Below are positions 34,200 to 44,955 of a stretch of 64,000 nt of DNA, piece after piece; position 1 is the stretch's first letter, and every line of letters begins with the position of its first letter. Under the pieces are notes generated by a model. That model ran no database searches. It was not told where the DNA came from and worked only from the letters and a program-made list of their open reading frames with translations. The stretch is taken from positions 15,693,501 to 15,757,500 of the forward strand of contig NC_091966.1 of the NCBI RefSeq assembly GCF_036711975.1. Direction: 5' to 3'. The position numbers were made by a program, and so were the translations under genes. The DNA comes from Onthophagus taurus. Lineage: Eukaryota > Arthropoda > Insecta > Coleoptera > Scarabaeidae.

Positions 34200-34412
34200 T
34201 TGAAAACGAATTTTAAAACCAGATTTGAAGATCTGAGAAGTTTCAAAGCAACAATTTCATTTTTTGTCAATCCATTTGAAGTTGATATAATTCATGATGG
34301 TTTTTTAATTTCTGATATAATACTATGCGATATAGCATCAGGAGAATTAGAAGTTGTAGAAATGAAGGAAGATGCCGCTATTCTATATAAATACTTCAAT
34401 TTAAATATTTAG
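34200..34412 (+). pseudogene. hAT transposase fragment (ZBED5/GTF2IRD2-like)
   Basis: Plus strand: FKTRFEDLRSFKATISFFVN, PFEVDIIHDG, ELEVVEMKEDAAI. This is the FxxRFxDFxxxxxxxxFxxNPF...VExxELQxD pattern of the hAT region before the dimerisation domain. A short orphan piece. Confidence 0.65.
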
Positions 34413-34494
34413 TAGAAAAACTTAAATTACAATACATAGATTGTAAAAGTATATTGTGGACACATAATATTGTTGGAAATTAAAAATATGCTCC

Positions 34495-35541
34495 TATGTC
34501 CCCGGATCGAGTTACAAAGACGAAAAAAAATTTTATTACTGAATTTTCAAACTTATCTCAGCATAAATAATGCGTCGGATATGTTCAAACCACTAAATCG
34601 CACGAATTTTATACTCTAACTATAGAAGTTAACTAATTATTGCCATTTTTATGTAAAAATTTGACTTTTTTTCTAAACTAAAAATTTTTCAAAGTACAAT
34701 TTATGATATGTAACCATAGAAGAGTGATGTAAATCCAAATTCTACACTCTCTAGACGAAGTCAACATTTCAAAAAAGTAAATTTGTGGTGTGCTATAACA
34801 TATTACGGGGTAATTGGGTCATATTTCTTCGACGGAAATGTAAATCAACAGAAACATTTGGATATGTTACAAAATTGTTTTAATGAACAACTTGATGAAT
34901 TACCCTTAAATTTTATACGGTCAATGTACTTTCAGCGAGACGGTTGCCTAGCTCATCATCACACATTGTGACCGAAAGGTCCTATTTTATGACCAGCACA
35001 TAGTCCTGATCTTACAATTATGGATTTTTATTTTTGGGGACGATTGAAACAAATTGTTCACAGTGAACCATTACCAGGAGATGCAGAACTATTAAAACTA
35101 AGAATAATTAATGCGATAGAATCTCTACCACTGGCGGAAATTCGTAATTCTTGCAAAGAATTTAGAACTTGTCTTCAAATGTGTGCTGAATAGTTGATTT
35201 GTTCACTTGCAAACTTACATAGTGTGTTATTAGTTATTACATACATTTATATTTAAAATATTTTATTCAATTATTTAGCCATATTTTTCACTAACATAAG
35301 TTATAACTTTTATGGTTTCTATGGTTACATATCATAAATTGAACTTGAAAATTTATCAACTTAGAAAAAAGTCCAATTTTTACATAAAAATCGGAATAAT
35401 TAGTTACCTTCTATAGTTAAAGTATAAAATTCGTGCGATTTAGTGGTTTGAACATATCCGACGCATTATTTATGCTGAGATAAGTTTGAAAATTCAGTAA
35501 TAAAATTTTTTTTCCTCTTTGTAACTCGATCCGGGGACATA
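34495..35541 (+). mobile_element. Mariner-like transposon with about 200-bp terminal inverted repeats
   Basis: The left arm starts TATGTCCCCGGATCGAGTTA at 34495. The right arm ends with its complement at 35541. Matching blocks extend about 200 bp inward (CGTCGGATATGTTCAAACCA, TTTATGATATGTAACCATAG). A transposase remnant lies between. The long arms are unusual for the superfamily. Confidence 0.85.
34773..35194 (+). pseudogene. Mariner-like transposase, N-terminally truncated
   Basis: Plus strand: LWCAITYYGVIGSYFFDGNV, then NCFNEQLDELPLNF, MYFQRDGCLAHHHT (second-Asp block), then after a stop PAHSPDLTIMDFYFWGRLKQ with the last catalytic Asp, then HSEPLPGDAELLKLRI and a C-terminus near EFRTCLQMCAE. 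Relatively young compared with the other mariner-like copies, but the N-terminal HTH and first Asp region are missing. Confidence 0.85.
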
Positions 35542-35967
35542 CTGTATAAATGAAGTCTGAATTAGACTTACGCCAATTTTTTTTTTCCTTTTTATTCTCT
35601 TTATCCGTAGATGTGGGCATTCTTAATGCAGGAGTTTATAATATACTCGTCAGTCATGTTCTTAGTCATGTACTTAGAGTCCATGATAGTTCTCGCGTCG
35701 CTCGTAGGGGTTTGAAATCTAATCACATTCTTCTACCAGATTGTTCTTGAGATTTGTAAATAATTAGAAAATGGTGGAAGCCATATAGAAAGCTAATTAG
35801 TTGTAAGTTTGACAAGATGTTCTATCCTGTTGGATGATAAAGTTCCCTCGTCTATATGTACCACTCGGAAATGCAGTAAGTTTCCTGCAAAATAGAAGAG
35901 CCCACACATGTGCAAAATACTGCGCAGAAGACATACACTTTTGGAAAATCACGCAAATATAAGCACG
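35542..35967. other. Spacer
   Basis: No feature recognised. A 66-codon frame at 35550 overlaps the TIR element boundary and is treated as chance. Confidence 0.3.
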
Positions 35968-36160
35968 AAGGCTTTTACGGCCGGTGTTAATTAAATTAAA
36001 ACTAGACACTAGAACTAAACCTAGAACCTAGAAACTTTCGGGTTAGGTCGTGCGTCTTTTGAAAAAGTGTTTATCGTTTCAGATGGCACTTTTTTCAGAA
36101 ACAAGTTCGAATTCAGAAAAGTTAAACAGTTTTTCAAAAGACGCACTACGTAATCTATAT
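35968..36160 (-). mobile_element. Penelope-like terminal fragment, degenerate
   Basis: It shares AAGGCTTTTACGGCCGG, the CTAGAAACTTTCGGGTTAGG region and CGTGCGTCTTTTGA with the copy at 36655. A decayed hammerhead-like core (CTGAAAA ... GAAAC) reads on the minus strand. The Penelope attribution is inference. Confidence 0.5.
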
Positions 36161-36654
36161 GATTCTATATGATTATTTATTTTTTTAGAGTTTCTGAAAA
36201 GAATGTTGATATTCTTCAGAAAGTACAAAGATTTAAATGTATTTGGCGTATTTGCTCGCTTATGACTTCGTTTATGGTTGTTTATATTTTGATACCATCT
36301 CAACTTAAAGAGTATCTTTTGCTTTTCCATTCTTTCGTGTTAAATTACTTATGGAACAGATGTTTATGAAGATTTAGTTACATTTAAAACAGCACTTTGC
36401 GACTTTAGGTTTTCTGCTGGCATTTACTTTCAAATTCTTTCTTCATACCTTCGTGTTAATTTTTATTAGCTATTTCGATGTTATTGTGGTTATTTATAAA
36501 ATCAAAAATAAAGATGTGTATAGGAAAATCTGTTCTTTATATTACTTTCTGAAGTGTTATTCATAAAAGACGTAATCACTTGTAGATGCAATCGTTATAA
36601 ATTTATTTGCTGAACAGGAAAAATACAGTATCTTTGCTGACATCTACAAGTTAT

Positions 36655-36850
36655 AAGTACGAAGGCTTTCACGGCCGGAGTTAATTGAGCTAAAATTAGA
36701 ACTAACACTAGAAACTTTCGGGTTTTGCCGTGCGTCTTTTGAGAAAAAGTCACTTCGAACCAGTTTCTGAAGAAGGTTGCAACATGGCATCCGAAACGTC
36801 AAACCTTTTTTTAAAAGACGCACGACAAAACCCGAATGTTTCTAGTGTTA
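36655..36850 (+). mobile_element. Penelope-like terminal fragment with hammerhead motif
   Basis: A foldback of about 195 bp: AAACTTTCGGGTTTTGCCGT on the left pairs with ACGACAAAACCCGAATGTTT on the right. The centre carries a plus-strand hammerhead-like unit: GTTT, CTGAAGA (36772-36778), a stem II region ending ATCC, GAAA, CGTC, then AAAC. The left edge ACGGCCGG with GAAGGCTTTC is shared with 35968. Confidence 0.55.
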
Positions 36851-36859
36851 TTTAAATAA

Positions 36860-36945
36860 ATAGAAACAATTGTACTTAGTGATAATATTATTTATTCGAT
36901 TTTTACCGGTTTCGGCTCACATTAAAGAGTCATCCTCAGAAGATA
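36860..36945 (-). mobile_element. Third Penelope-like fragment with hammerhead-like core
   Basis: Minus strand: CTGAGGA core (36939-36933), a GACTC...GAG stem II, GAAA, then ACCGGTA. The palindromic ACCGGT replaces ACTAGT in the stem III position. Stem I pairing is weak here. Confidence 0.45.
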
Positions 36946-36960
36946 TCTCGTCAGTATGGA

Positions 36961-39138
36961 AAATGGTTTGTCAGTATGGTTTTAACTGTGATTTCGTATT
37001 TTCTGCGACGTTTATTATACAAGAAATTTTAATCTGCTGACATATGCAAATTTTATCAAGATTTTATCAATTACCATTCAATTATTATTACAAGAGTGTA
37101 GGTTACTCCGATAAACATATTATTGCCCATTAGAAGCTATAATAGCCGACAAAGGAAACTGTTACAGACCTGTATAGGGACTAATTCGCATTTTAGATTG
37201 CTACAGTCAAATCTATATGAAACTTTGAAATTGCCAGTTGACAGTAAGGGCAATCTCATAAATCGTTCTAATGCAGTACTTTGACAAAATATCTTTGGAG
37301 CAATATCAGATTTTTACCTACAAAATATAGATGTAGTAGATAACGATTAGCTCAAATGCTCTTTGACGACAGAAAAAGCGTTTAATTTGCTTTTAAAAGC
37401 TCAATCTTTTTACAACGTAATAATACGAAATAATGGTTATCTGCTTCCACTTTATCCAGAATGCTTTCTTTTTCTCATGTGAGAGATAATTTCGTTTTAG
37501 ATTTCGACAGTTATAGTTATATGACTTTGACATCTACAATCTTTCCGATGAAAGTGCTTCAATGTACATAGGTCTCCCATGAAGGCATTACAAAAAGGAC
37601 AAAATGAGGTTTATCCAACCTTGTTGATTTCAATCCAAGAGATCTAGGAATCCAGGATTACAAAAAATGATGTCTCGTTTGTATTTCTTGTATGTGATAC
37701 TGTTCACCGCCTTAAGTTGTTTGATCACGTAACGTACATTTTCCAAATGAGGGGTGACTCGTTTCTTCTGAAGAAGCACAGTGTCGTGAGATGCCATCAA
37801 AATTAACTTTAAACTCAATGGTCTTTTTTTACTAAACCAGCGGTTCAGCTTAAGTTTCTTTGGATGTATTGCATTAGGGCAGTAATTAATTTTTGGAAAT
37901 TGGAAATACTTAAAAATGAGTTAGTACTTAAAAAAAACTTGGAAAAATTTGAACACCTTTCAATGCACTGAGACTGAAGCAGGGAGGTACAAATACTTTA
38001 TGGATTGTATTCTAAAAGATAATAACGTGCAGTCTATAACTCCCTGGTTTTAGGTAAACAGAAGGATGACCATGTTCACCTAGACGTGAAGCAGAATAAT
38101 GCTAGCGCTTATTGAGATTTTGAATAGTTTTTCACAAGATAAATATCACGTAGTAGTGGTAGTTCGAAATACCATGTTTTATTTGTATTTTCTCGAATAA
38201 AATATGCAAAATTTTATTGCAAACAACTTGATAAACAGAGTTTATGTTTGAAAGCAATACCTCAATTGATGTCACTCACTCTTAGAATTGACAACAAGTT
38301 TATCCCTGAAAGAAATCAATGGAGTGCAAACTTTAACTGACAACATATCACATATTTACCTAATATATCTTCGGAATCACAAGCTTTGTTGGATGGGAGT
38401 TACGTTTCTAGTCTCCTTATTTAATTAAGACACGTTATAGTATAATGGGGTCATTATAAATGAGGAAATGGGAAGAAATAAGAATAAATTTCTTATTCTG
38501 TGACAATTTATATACTTATTTATAATTTTTTATTTTTCTGTTTGCGTGATACAAAAATATTTTATGTGAATATGAATTCAAACCATATAATATTTCTATT
38601 TTCTAAGAATATCGGCTTGCTTCTAAAGGCTTTCGCAAGAGTTCACCCTTTGTAAAATTTGCCTTTGATCCCTTTTGCTTGAAATTTTTTAAAAATGAAC
38701 ATAAACCGCATTTTCTATAAACAATATTAAGTTATTGGATCCTCGAATATTAAATTTGCAACATAAGAAATCGATTGTCGTGTTTGGTATAAGTATTTAT
38801 TATTATTATTTATTTTTTCATGTTTAATGTTTGGGGACATACAAGGATTTGTTAAATGTCTAACATTTTGGAGAAGATTTCAGCACAACGGATAACCTTT
38901 TTTCCATTAATAATAGTCTCTTCAAGAATTTTTCACCACTTTACAAAGATTTTGATAGAATATGTCTATGAATGCCTTACAGCTTACATTTTGTTCAAAT
39001 ATTGTAATTTTTAGGGTGTTTGTCACGAATTTATTGCTTGGAATGAAACAGATAATTTTGTCCTCATGAAAATAGTAAATTAGGTTGAAATTGAAGTTAA
39101 TATCGATTATACCTTTGTTTAACGTGATAGAAAAAATT
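36961..39138. other. Unassigned AT-rich DNA
   Basis: No coding or repeat structure recognised. Confidence 0.35.
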
Positions 39139-39178
39139 TCGAATTTTGTTGTACTTTTACTGGTTTATTTATATTTTT

Positions 39179-39221
39179 GTTGTCTAACTAGTTTCGGCAA
39201 AAAGCCATCATCAGAGACAAC
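39179..39221 (-). ncRNA. Hammerhead ribozyme motif (diminished stem III)
   Basis: Minus strand, same sequence as the copy at 39251: 7-bp stem I (GTTGTCT/AGACAAC), core CTGATGA, stem II TGGC...GCC, GAAA, two-base-pair stem III ACTAGT, cleavage base U. Confidence 0.72.
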
Positions 39222-39250
39222 AATTCGAACAATTATTAACAATTCTTGTA

Positions 39251-39293
39251 GTTGTCTCTGATGATGGCTTTTTGCCGAAACTAGTTAGACAAC
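39251..39293 (+). ncRNA. Hammerhead ribozyme motif (diminished stem III)
   Basis: In order: GTTGTCT (stem I, 39251-39257), CTGATGA (invariant core, 39258-39264), T, stem II GGC-TTTTT-GCC, GAAA (39277-39280), CTAGT forming a two-pair stem III with the last A of GAAA, T as the base before cleavage, and AGACAAC (39287-39293), which pairs perfectly with stem I. Hammerheads with diminished stem III are known from Penelope-like elements and cleave as dimers. Activity of this copy is untested. One extra unpaired base after the core is a mild departure. Confidence 0.75.
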
Positions 39294-39334
39294 AAAAATA
39301 TAAATAAACCAGTAAAAGTACAACAAAATTCGAA

Positions 39335-39719
39335 AATAGTAAATGTTATTACTTAAATTACTCAAATGATAGCGCCATCTATTAAAATCTATTACCACTA
39401 AGGAACCCTTTTTAATTTTTTGTCTAATGAATCAATCCACCGCGATTTTAAGTTATGTGAAAATATTTTTATTTGACTCGTGGTCTAATTTACTTATAAC
39501 TGTGTTCTAGTATCAGCATTATTGAGAAATTAAAAATAATAAGAAGAAATTTTGAAATTTAGCTTCATTTAAAAGATGAGAAAAAATAGTAATGAAAAAG
39601 AAATGAGAGTGGGAATTAATTTTAAAATTGGACTTTCATGAATGGAATCGTGCGTGAAACATACACTTTCCATGTGGATTACGTCCTTTTAAACCAGTTG
39701 TTCGTACATTCCTGGTTTT
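39335..39719. other. AT-rich spacer
   Basis: No feature recognised. Confidence 0.35.
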
Positions 39720-40310
39720 ATTCGCAGCAAAATAAGATCCAAGATTAAAACGCAGTAGCAGCCCCAAGCAGCACCACGGCCTCCTTTCTGAATACGTGGG
39801 GCAACAACAACGGGGCCCTTTCCGGGATTTTTGTTCCCGTGGTGGCGTGCGAAAAAAAAAAGCGGCATTCATACCCTGGTCGCAGGGCCCTTTTGAAGAA
39901 TCCGGCGAGCGATTTTGTATGCAGGAGCTTTTGAAAAGGGTGGAAAGCGGCCCTATTTTTAAGTTCTGCAACCGAACGCCCGCCGACGCCGCCGCCTCCG
40001 TCTCGTGTGCACTCAAAAGTACTCGCCGCGGGCCTTCGTTTCCTCCTTTTTTCCCTCAAAGTGGCCCTGTACATCAAACAATTATTACCTCGTGTGGGGA
40101 CTCGTTGTCTAAACACGACGCGATGACGAGGCTTCGTATCGATCCGCGGCTTTGCATACTCCGTAAAGTAGAAAACCTCCTCTGAGGACTTCGTCTCTGG
40201 CCCGTTTTAATTAATTTTCGTGGCGAAATGATGCGGTGGGCGGAAAGTTGAACGTGTCTCCCTCGACGAGGACTGATCTGCGGCCGAAGTGCCACTAACT
40301 ACAGTGGGCG
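39720..40310. promoter_or_regulatory. Isolated GC/CpG-rich island
   Basis: About 590 bp rich in CG dinucleotides (CGCCCGCCGACGCCGCC, GTACTCGCCGCGGGCC), in sharp contrast to its flanks. Open frames of 120-130 codons exist on both strands, which is expected by chance in GC-rich DNA and resembles no protein I know. A promoter, enhancer or first exon of an adjacent gene, or recently inserted DNA, are all possible. Confidence 0.35.
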
Positions 40311-40904
40311 AATGAACTAACGAGCGACATGTAAATTTAGATTAAACTAATATTTTATTCAGGATTTTGGCGTTTGCATAATGGCAAGTTTTTTCTTTTT
40401 CGTTGTTTTTAAATTAGATTCGTGTAATTGAGTACGGAGAACCCATGAGAAAATGCGTGGGTTATTTTAGCGAAAGAAGTGGCCGTTGAAACTTGTTTGG
40501 AATGTATGCCTATAATGTAATCTTGCTTGCGATGTAGAAACGATCTCAGCATGATTAACAGTTTAGCTTACAAACTCAAATTAGCTTTAATGTGGTGAAT
40601 ACAAAAATTTGATTCTTAATTCTATAAATGTTCATATTCTATAAATGCTAATGTGAAGTCTCGATATATCGGACGTCGTTAGAACGGATTTCGGATATAA
40701 CGAACAAAATATTTTTTAAGTCTATTATTATTATTACTATTATTATCTCTTTAATACATCACTATATTTAAATATAAATGTTAGCGCTTATAAATAGAAT
40801 CCATCTCGGGTTATTCCTCAAGTTGCTCTATTCCATGTTCATAGATGAATACGATGAATAATCAAGGACGGTAGTTCCAGTTTTAATTGTTATTCAGCTC
40901 TAGA
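40311..40904. other. AT-rich spacer
   Basis: No feature recognised. Confidence 0.35.
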
Positions 40905-41030
40905 AGCTGTCTTAATAGACGCACGGCTAAACCCAAATGTTTCTAGTGCTAGGTCTAGTATTAGTTGTTATTCAGCGTTAGATTGTTGTATATTTCTCAT
41001 TAAACTAAAACTAGAACTAACACTCAAGAA
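40905..41030. repeat. Flanking repeat of the satellite complex (left copy)
   Basis: ACGCACGGCTAAACC and GTTTCTAGTGCTAGG are followed by TTATTCAGCGTTAGATTGTT and ACTAAAACTAGAACTAACAC. The last two blocks recur in direct orientation at 46070-46140, and partly at 52990-53060. Confidence 0.75.
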
Positions 41031-41069
41031 CAAATCACGGTTGTGAAGTTAGCCATAGATTCTAGCCAT

Positions 41070-42575
41070 AGATTTAAAAATCGAAAAATGATCGATTTTT
41101 GCAACTCGAAACGCAAATTAAAATTCATATTTGAGTTTAGCGGTCTTAGAATAACTCGTATACAAAAATTTACGGGGGGGTGTTTTCATTTAAGGGAGTA
41201 AAAAAATCCCAAAGTTGTGAACATTGCGTGCGCGCGTATTCTGTTCGACCAAAATCGAAAAATGACTAATTTCTGCAACTCGAAACGCAAATTAAAATTC
41301 ATATTTGTGTTTAGCGGTCTTAGAACAACCCGTATACAAAAATTTACGGGGGGGTGTTTTCATTTAAGGGAGTAAAAAAATCCCAAAGTTGTGAACATTG
41401 CGTGCGCGCGTATACTGTTCGACCAAAATCGAAAAATGACTAATTTCTGCAACTCGAAACGCAAATTAAAATTCATATTTGTGTTTAGCGGTCTTAGAAT
41501 AACTCGTATACAAAAATTTACGGGGGGGTGTTTTCATTTAAGGGAGTAAAAAAATCCCAAAGTTGTGAACATTGCGTGCGCGCGTATACTGTTCGACCAA
41601 AATCGAAAAATGACTAATTTCTGCAACTCGAAACGCAAATTAAAATTCATATTTGTGTTTAGCGGTCTTAGAACAACCCGTATACAAAAATTTACGGGGG
41701 GGTGTTTTCATTTAAGGGAGAAAAAAAATCCCAAAGTTGTGAACATTGCGTGCGCGCGTATACTGTTCGACCAAAATCGAAAAATGACTAATTTCTGCAA
41801 CTCGAAACGCAAATTAAAATTCATATTTGTGTTTAGCGGTCTTAGAATAACTCGTATACAAAAATTTACGGGGGGGTGTTTTCATTTAAGGGAGTAAAAA
41901 AATCCCAAAGTTGTGAACATTGCGTGCGCGCGTATACTGTTCGACCAAAATCGAAAAATGACTAATTTCTGCAACTCGAAACGCAAATTAAAATTCATAT
42001 TTGTGTTTAGCGGTCTTAGAATAACTCGTATACAAAAATTTACGAGGGGGTGTTTTCATTTAAGGGAGTAAAAAAATCCCAAAGTTGTGAACATTGCGTG
42101 CGCGCGTATACTGTTCGACCAAAATCGAAAAATGACTAATTTCTGCAACTCGAAACGCAAATTAAAATTCATATTTGTGTTTAGCGGTCTTAGAACAACC
42201 CGTATACAAAAATTTACGGGGGGGTGTTTTCATTTAAGGGAGAAAAAAAATCCCAAAGTTGTGAACATTGCGTGCGCGCGTATACTGTTCGACCAAAATC
42301 GAAAAATGACTAATTTCTGCAACTCGAAACGCAAATTAAAATTCATATTTGTGTTTAGCGGTCTTAGAACAACCCGTATACAAAAATTTACGGGGGGGTG
42401 TTTTCATTTAAGGGAGTAAAAAAATCCCAAAGTTGTGAACATTGCGTGCGCGCGTATTCTGTTCGACCAAAATCGAAAAATGACTAATTTCTGCAACTCG
42501 AAACGCAAATTAAAATTCATATTTGAGTTTAGCGATCTTAGAACAACCCCTATACAAAAATTTATGGGGGGGTAA
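41070..42575 (+). repeat. Satellite A, 174-bp period, about nine units
   Basis: The G-run TTACGGGGGGGTG recurs every 174 bp (ends near 41180, 41354, 41528, 41702, 41876, 42050, 42224, 42398, 42572). Units are over 95% identical and contain GTGCGCGCGTATACTG, GAAAAATGACTAATTTCTG and AACTCGAAACGCAAATTA. Open frames of 110 codons across the array are translation of repeats, not genes. Confidence 0.95.
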
Positions 42576-42584
42576 TTGTAATTA

Positions 42585-43016
42585 ACGTTTTTAAAACATA
42601 TGCTTCGTTTTTGATTTTTTCTATTAATTCATCCTTAGAGTTGACTTGTGTAAACATAGGGTGTATGTTAGGTGTATGTTCTTTCATGTGGCCCCACACA
42701 TAAAAATCAAGGGGCGTCAAATCAAGACTCCTTGCAGGCTATGGAATTAGATCTCCTCTCCCAATCCAACCATTAGGAAACATTTCATTTAATGAATTTT
42801 CAACATTTTGGGAATAGTGTGCAAGGCATTCATCTGGAAAGCCACATTACATCTGTTTTCTAAAGGTACATGGTCAAGCAGGCCTATTAAATTGTTATGT
42901 AAAAATTCATTGTATGCTGCGCTAGTTAAACCATCCGGCAAAAAATAAGGACCAATTAAATTATTTCCAATGAGCCTCATCCACAAGTTTACGCAAAATT
43001 TTCTTTGATTGTTCAT
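42585..43016 (-). pseudogene. Mariner-like transposase fragment inside the satellite composite
   Basis: Minus strand: RKFCVNLWMRLIGNNLIGPY, then LPDGLTSAAYNEFLHNNLIG, LLDHVPLENRCNVAF, then in another frame NGWIGRGDLIP, ARSLDLTPLDFYVWGH and a C-terminal KIKNEAYVLKT. Same arthropod group as 13080 and 34773. Broken by a frameshift and a stop. Confidence 0.8.
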
Positions 43017-43119
43017 TTCCCTTGTTAGATGCGGATTTTGAATACGGTGAAAATGATTTAAGAATACAGTTCATTAATGGATGTCCGAGAATTGTTAAGA
43101 AAAACTAGTAACTTCCTAA

Positions 43120-44412
43120 CGAAAAGAGTACAACATATACTATCAAAACAAATTTTTTACTTTGGTCGATGCATCAGACTTTGATATTATTGCTCTCAGT
43201 GAAACTTGGGTCAAGAAGAGCGTCCTAGACTACGAGATCTTTCCAGACAGGTATGACGTTTTTAGATGTGATCGATCTTTCCATAAGGGTGGAGAGATGT
43301 TACTGGCTGTTAATTCCGGAGTTGCTACTTCGAATATCATGATTGCCTCCTGTCCTATTGAATCAATTGACTTGAAAGCTGTACGGATTGACTTTAAAAA
43401 GACGAAATCGGCCTTTAACATTGTTGTCTGCTATTTCCCACCTGTTACACCTGGAGGAATGTATGTATAGTTACACCTTCGATTACATTGAATCAATGTT
43501 GGATATGTCTTTGGATACCATAGTCATGGGTGATTTTAATATTGAAGTAATAATGACTTTCTGCAATTAAATAATGTAATGAATATCATTGATAGAACTC
43601 TTGATTTGATACTTGCTTCCTCAAACTTGAGTTTCAAATTAAACAGTGAGACTTTACATTGGTATGAGAAGATAATTACCAATCGGCATTACTACTTACT
43701 ATTTCGGTAACGGTGCCTACACATTTGATAGCTCGAGATGTTATCTTATCTGCCTGACATGTACGAGGTACTGCTTAACATCGACTGGACTCATCTATTT
43801 ACGTTATCATCGGTTGAACAATACTGTAATGTTTTTTATGAAGCATTATACAACGGCCTGGACGCTCACGTACTTAAATCTGAGGGCAAGCATGCAAGCT
43901 CGAAATATCCTGTATTGCATTCAATTAACCTAATAAGAATGCTTAGATTAAAAAAACACCACCATAAATTGTATAGAAAAACTCATTGCAGATATCATCG
44001 CACAAGTTTATGTCAAATCTCTGAGGGACATAAGAAAAGAACCAAAAAACGTTTGGCGTTTTGTTAATATAAGCAGAAACAATATAAGATCTCCAGGCTC
44101 TCTTAAGTGTGTCCGATTTGCCAACAGTAGTTAACTTATTTGTCGATCATTTTGAGGCTATGTACTGTCCTGCATCATTTGGTAACCTACTGGTAACGAT
44201 CACGCTGTTTATGATACTAATTCTGTCACCTTTGGTATCTCCGAAGTCAGTTACGACGAAATGGTTGAATCTTTCAAAAAATTCAAGACAAAGGCTACAA
44301 TTGGCCCAGATGAGATTCCTACATTTTTAGTCAACGATTGCGCCCCTACACTCTCACATCCGTTCTTACATATTTTCAACCTAATAATCAAAAACTCTGA
44401 ATTTCCAAGCGC
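43120..44412 (+). pseudogene. Jockey/CR1-like LINE 5' part: endonuclease to start of RT
   Basis: Plus strand. The apurinic-type endonuclease reads SDFDIIALSETWVKKSVLD, then VFRCDRSFHKGGEMLLAV, then VVCYFPP and VMGDFNIE (catalytic region) after a frameshift. A linker region (SKYPVLHSINLIRMLRLKK, VWRFVNISRN) follows, and the RT start FKTKATIGPDEIPTFLV and HPFLHIFNLIIKNS. It ends abruptly at the start of the inverted satellite, so the RT core is missing. Confidence 0.85.
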
Positions 44413-44955
44413 GCAGGCGATGTTCAGAACTTTGTGATTTTTTTACTCCCTTAGATGAAAACACCCCCCCGTAAATTTTTGTATACGGGTTGTTCTAAGA
44501 CCGCTAAACACAAATATGAATTTTAATTTGCGTTTCGAGTTGCAGAAATTAGTCATTTTTCGATTTTGGTCGAACAGTATACGCGCGCACGCAATGTTCA
44601 CAACTTTGGGATTTTTTTACTCCCTTAAATGAAAACACCCCCCCGTAAATTTTTGTATACGGGTTACTCTAAGACCGCTAAACTCAAATATTAATTTTAA
44701 TTTGCGTTTCGAGTTGCAGAAATTAGTCATTTTTCGATTTTGGTCGAACAGTATACGCGCGCACGCAATGTTCACAACTTTGGGATTTTTTTACTCCCTT
44801 AAATGAAAACACCCCCCCGTAAATTTTTGTATACGGGTTATTCTAAGAGTGCTAAACTCAAATATGAATTTTAATTTGCGTTTCGAGTTGCAAAAATCGG
44901 TCATTTTTCGATTTTTAAATCTATGGCTAGAATCTATGGCTAACTTCACAACCGT
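44413..44955 (-). repeat. Satellite A, inverted array, about three units
   Basis: Complement of the 41070-42575 units, with CACCCCCCCGTAAATTTTTG at about 44462, 44635 and 44809 (period 173-174). Ends in the mirrored boundary sequence CTATGGCTAACTTCACAACC. Confidence 0.93.

Larger units (their letters stand above)
39139..39334. repeat. Near-perfect palindrome with two opposed hammerhead ribozyme motifs
   Basis: Arms of about 84 bp (39139-39222 and 39250-39334) are almost identical. Shared blocks include ACTTTTACTGGTTTATTTAT and AACTAGTTTCGGCAAAAAGC, with a 27-bp spacer. Each arm holds one complete hammerhead motif. The near identity suggests a recent or gene-converted inverted pair. Confidence 0.88.
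41035..44955. mobile_element. Composite bounded by satellite arrays as inverted repeats
   Basis: The left boundary (CACGGTTGTGAAGTTAGCCA, then ATAGATTCTAGCCATAG) and its exact inverse at the right boundary (ending near 44955) enclose opposed arrays of the same 174-bp satellite, about nine units on the left and three on the right. A mariner-like remnant and a LINE 5' fragment lie between them. No transposase specific to the whole is seen. Confidence 0.7.

Noticed and set aside
39636-40295. Overlapping open frames of 70-130 codons on both strands of the GC island
   Set aside because: Open frames are expected in GC-rich DNA with few stop triplets. None resembles a protein and none is favoured by context.
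41565-42419. Two identical 110-codon open frames
   Set aside because: They are translations of satellite A units (174 bp is divisible by three, so frames stay open). No start context or protein family.
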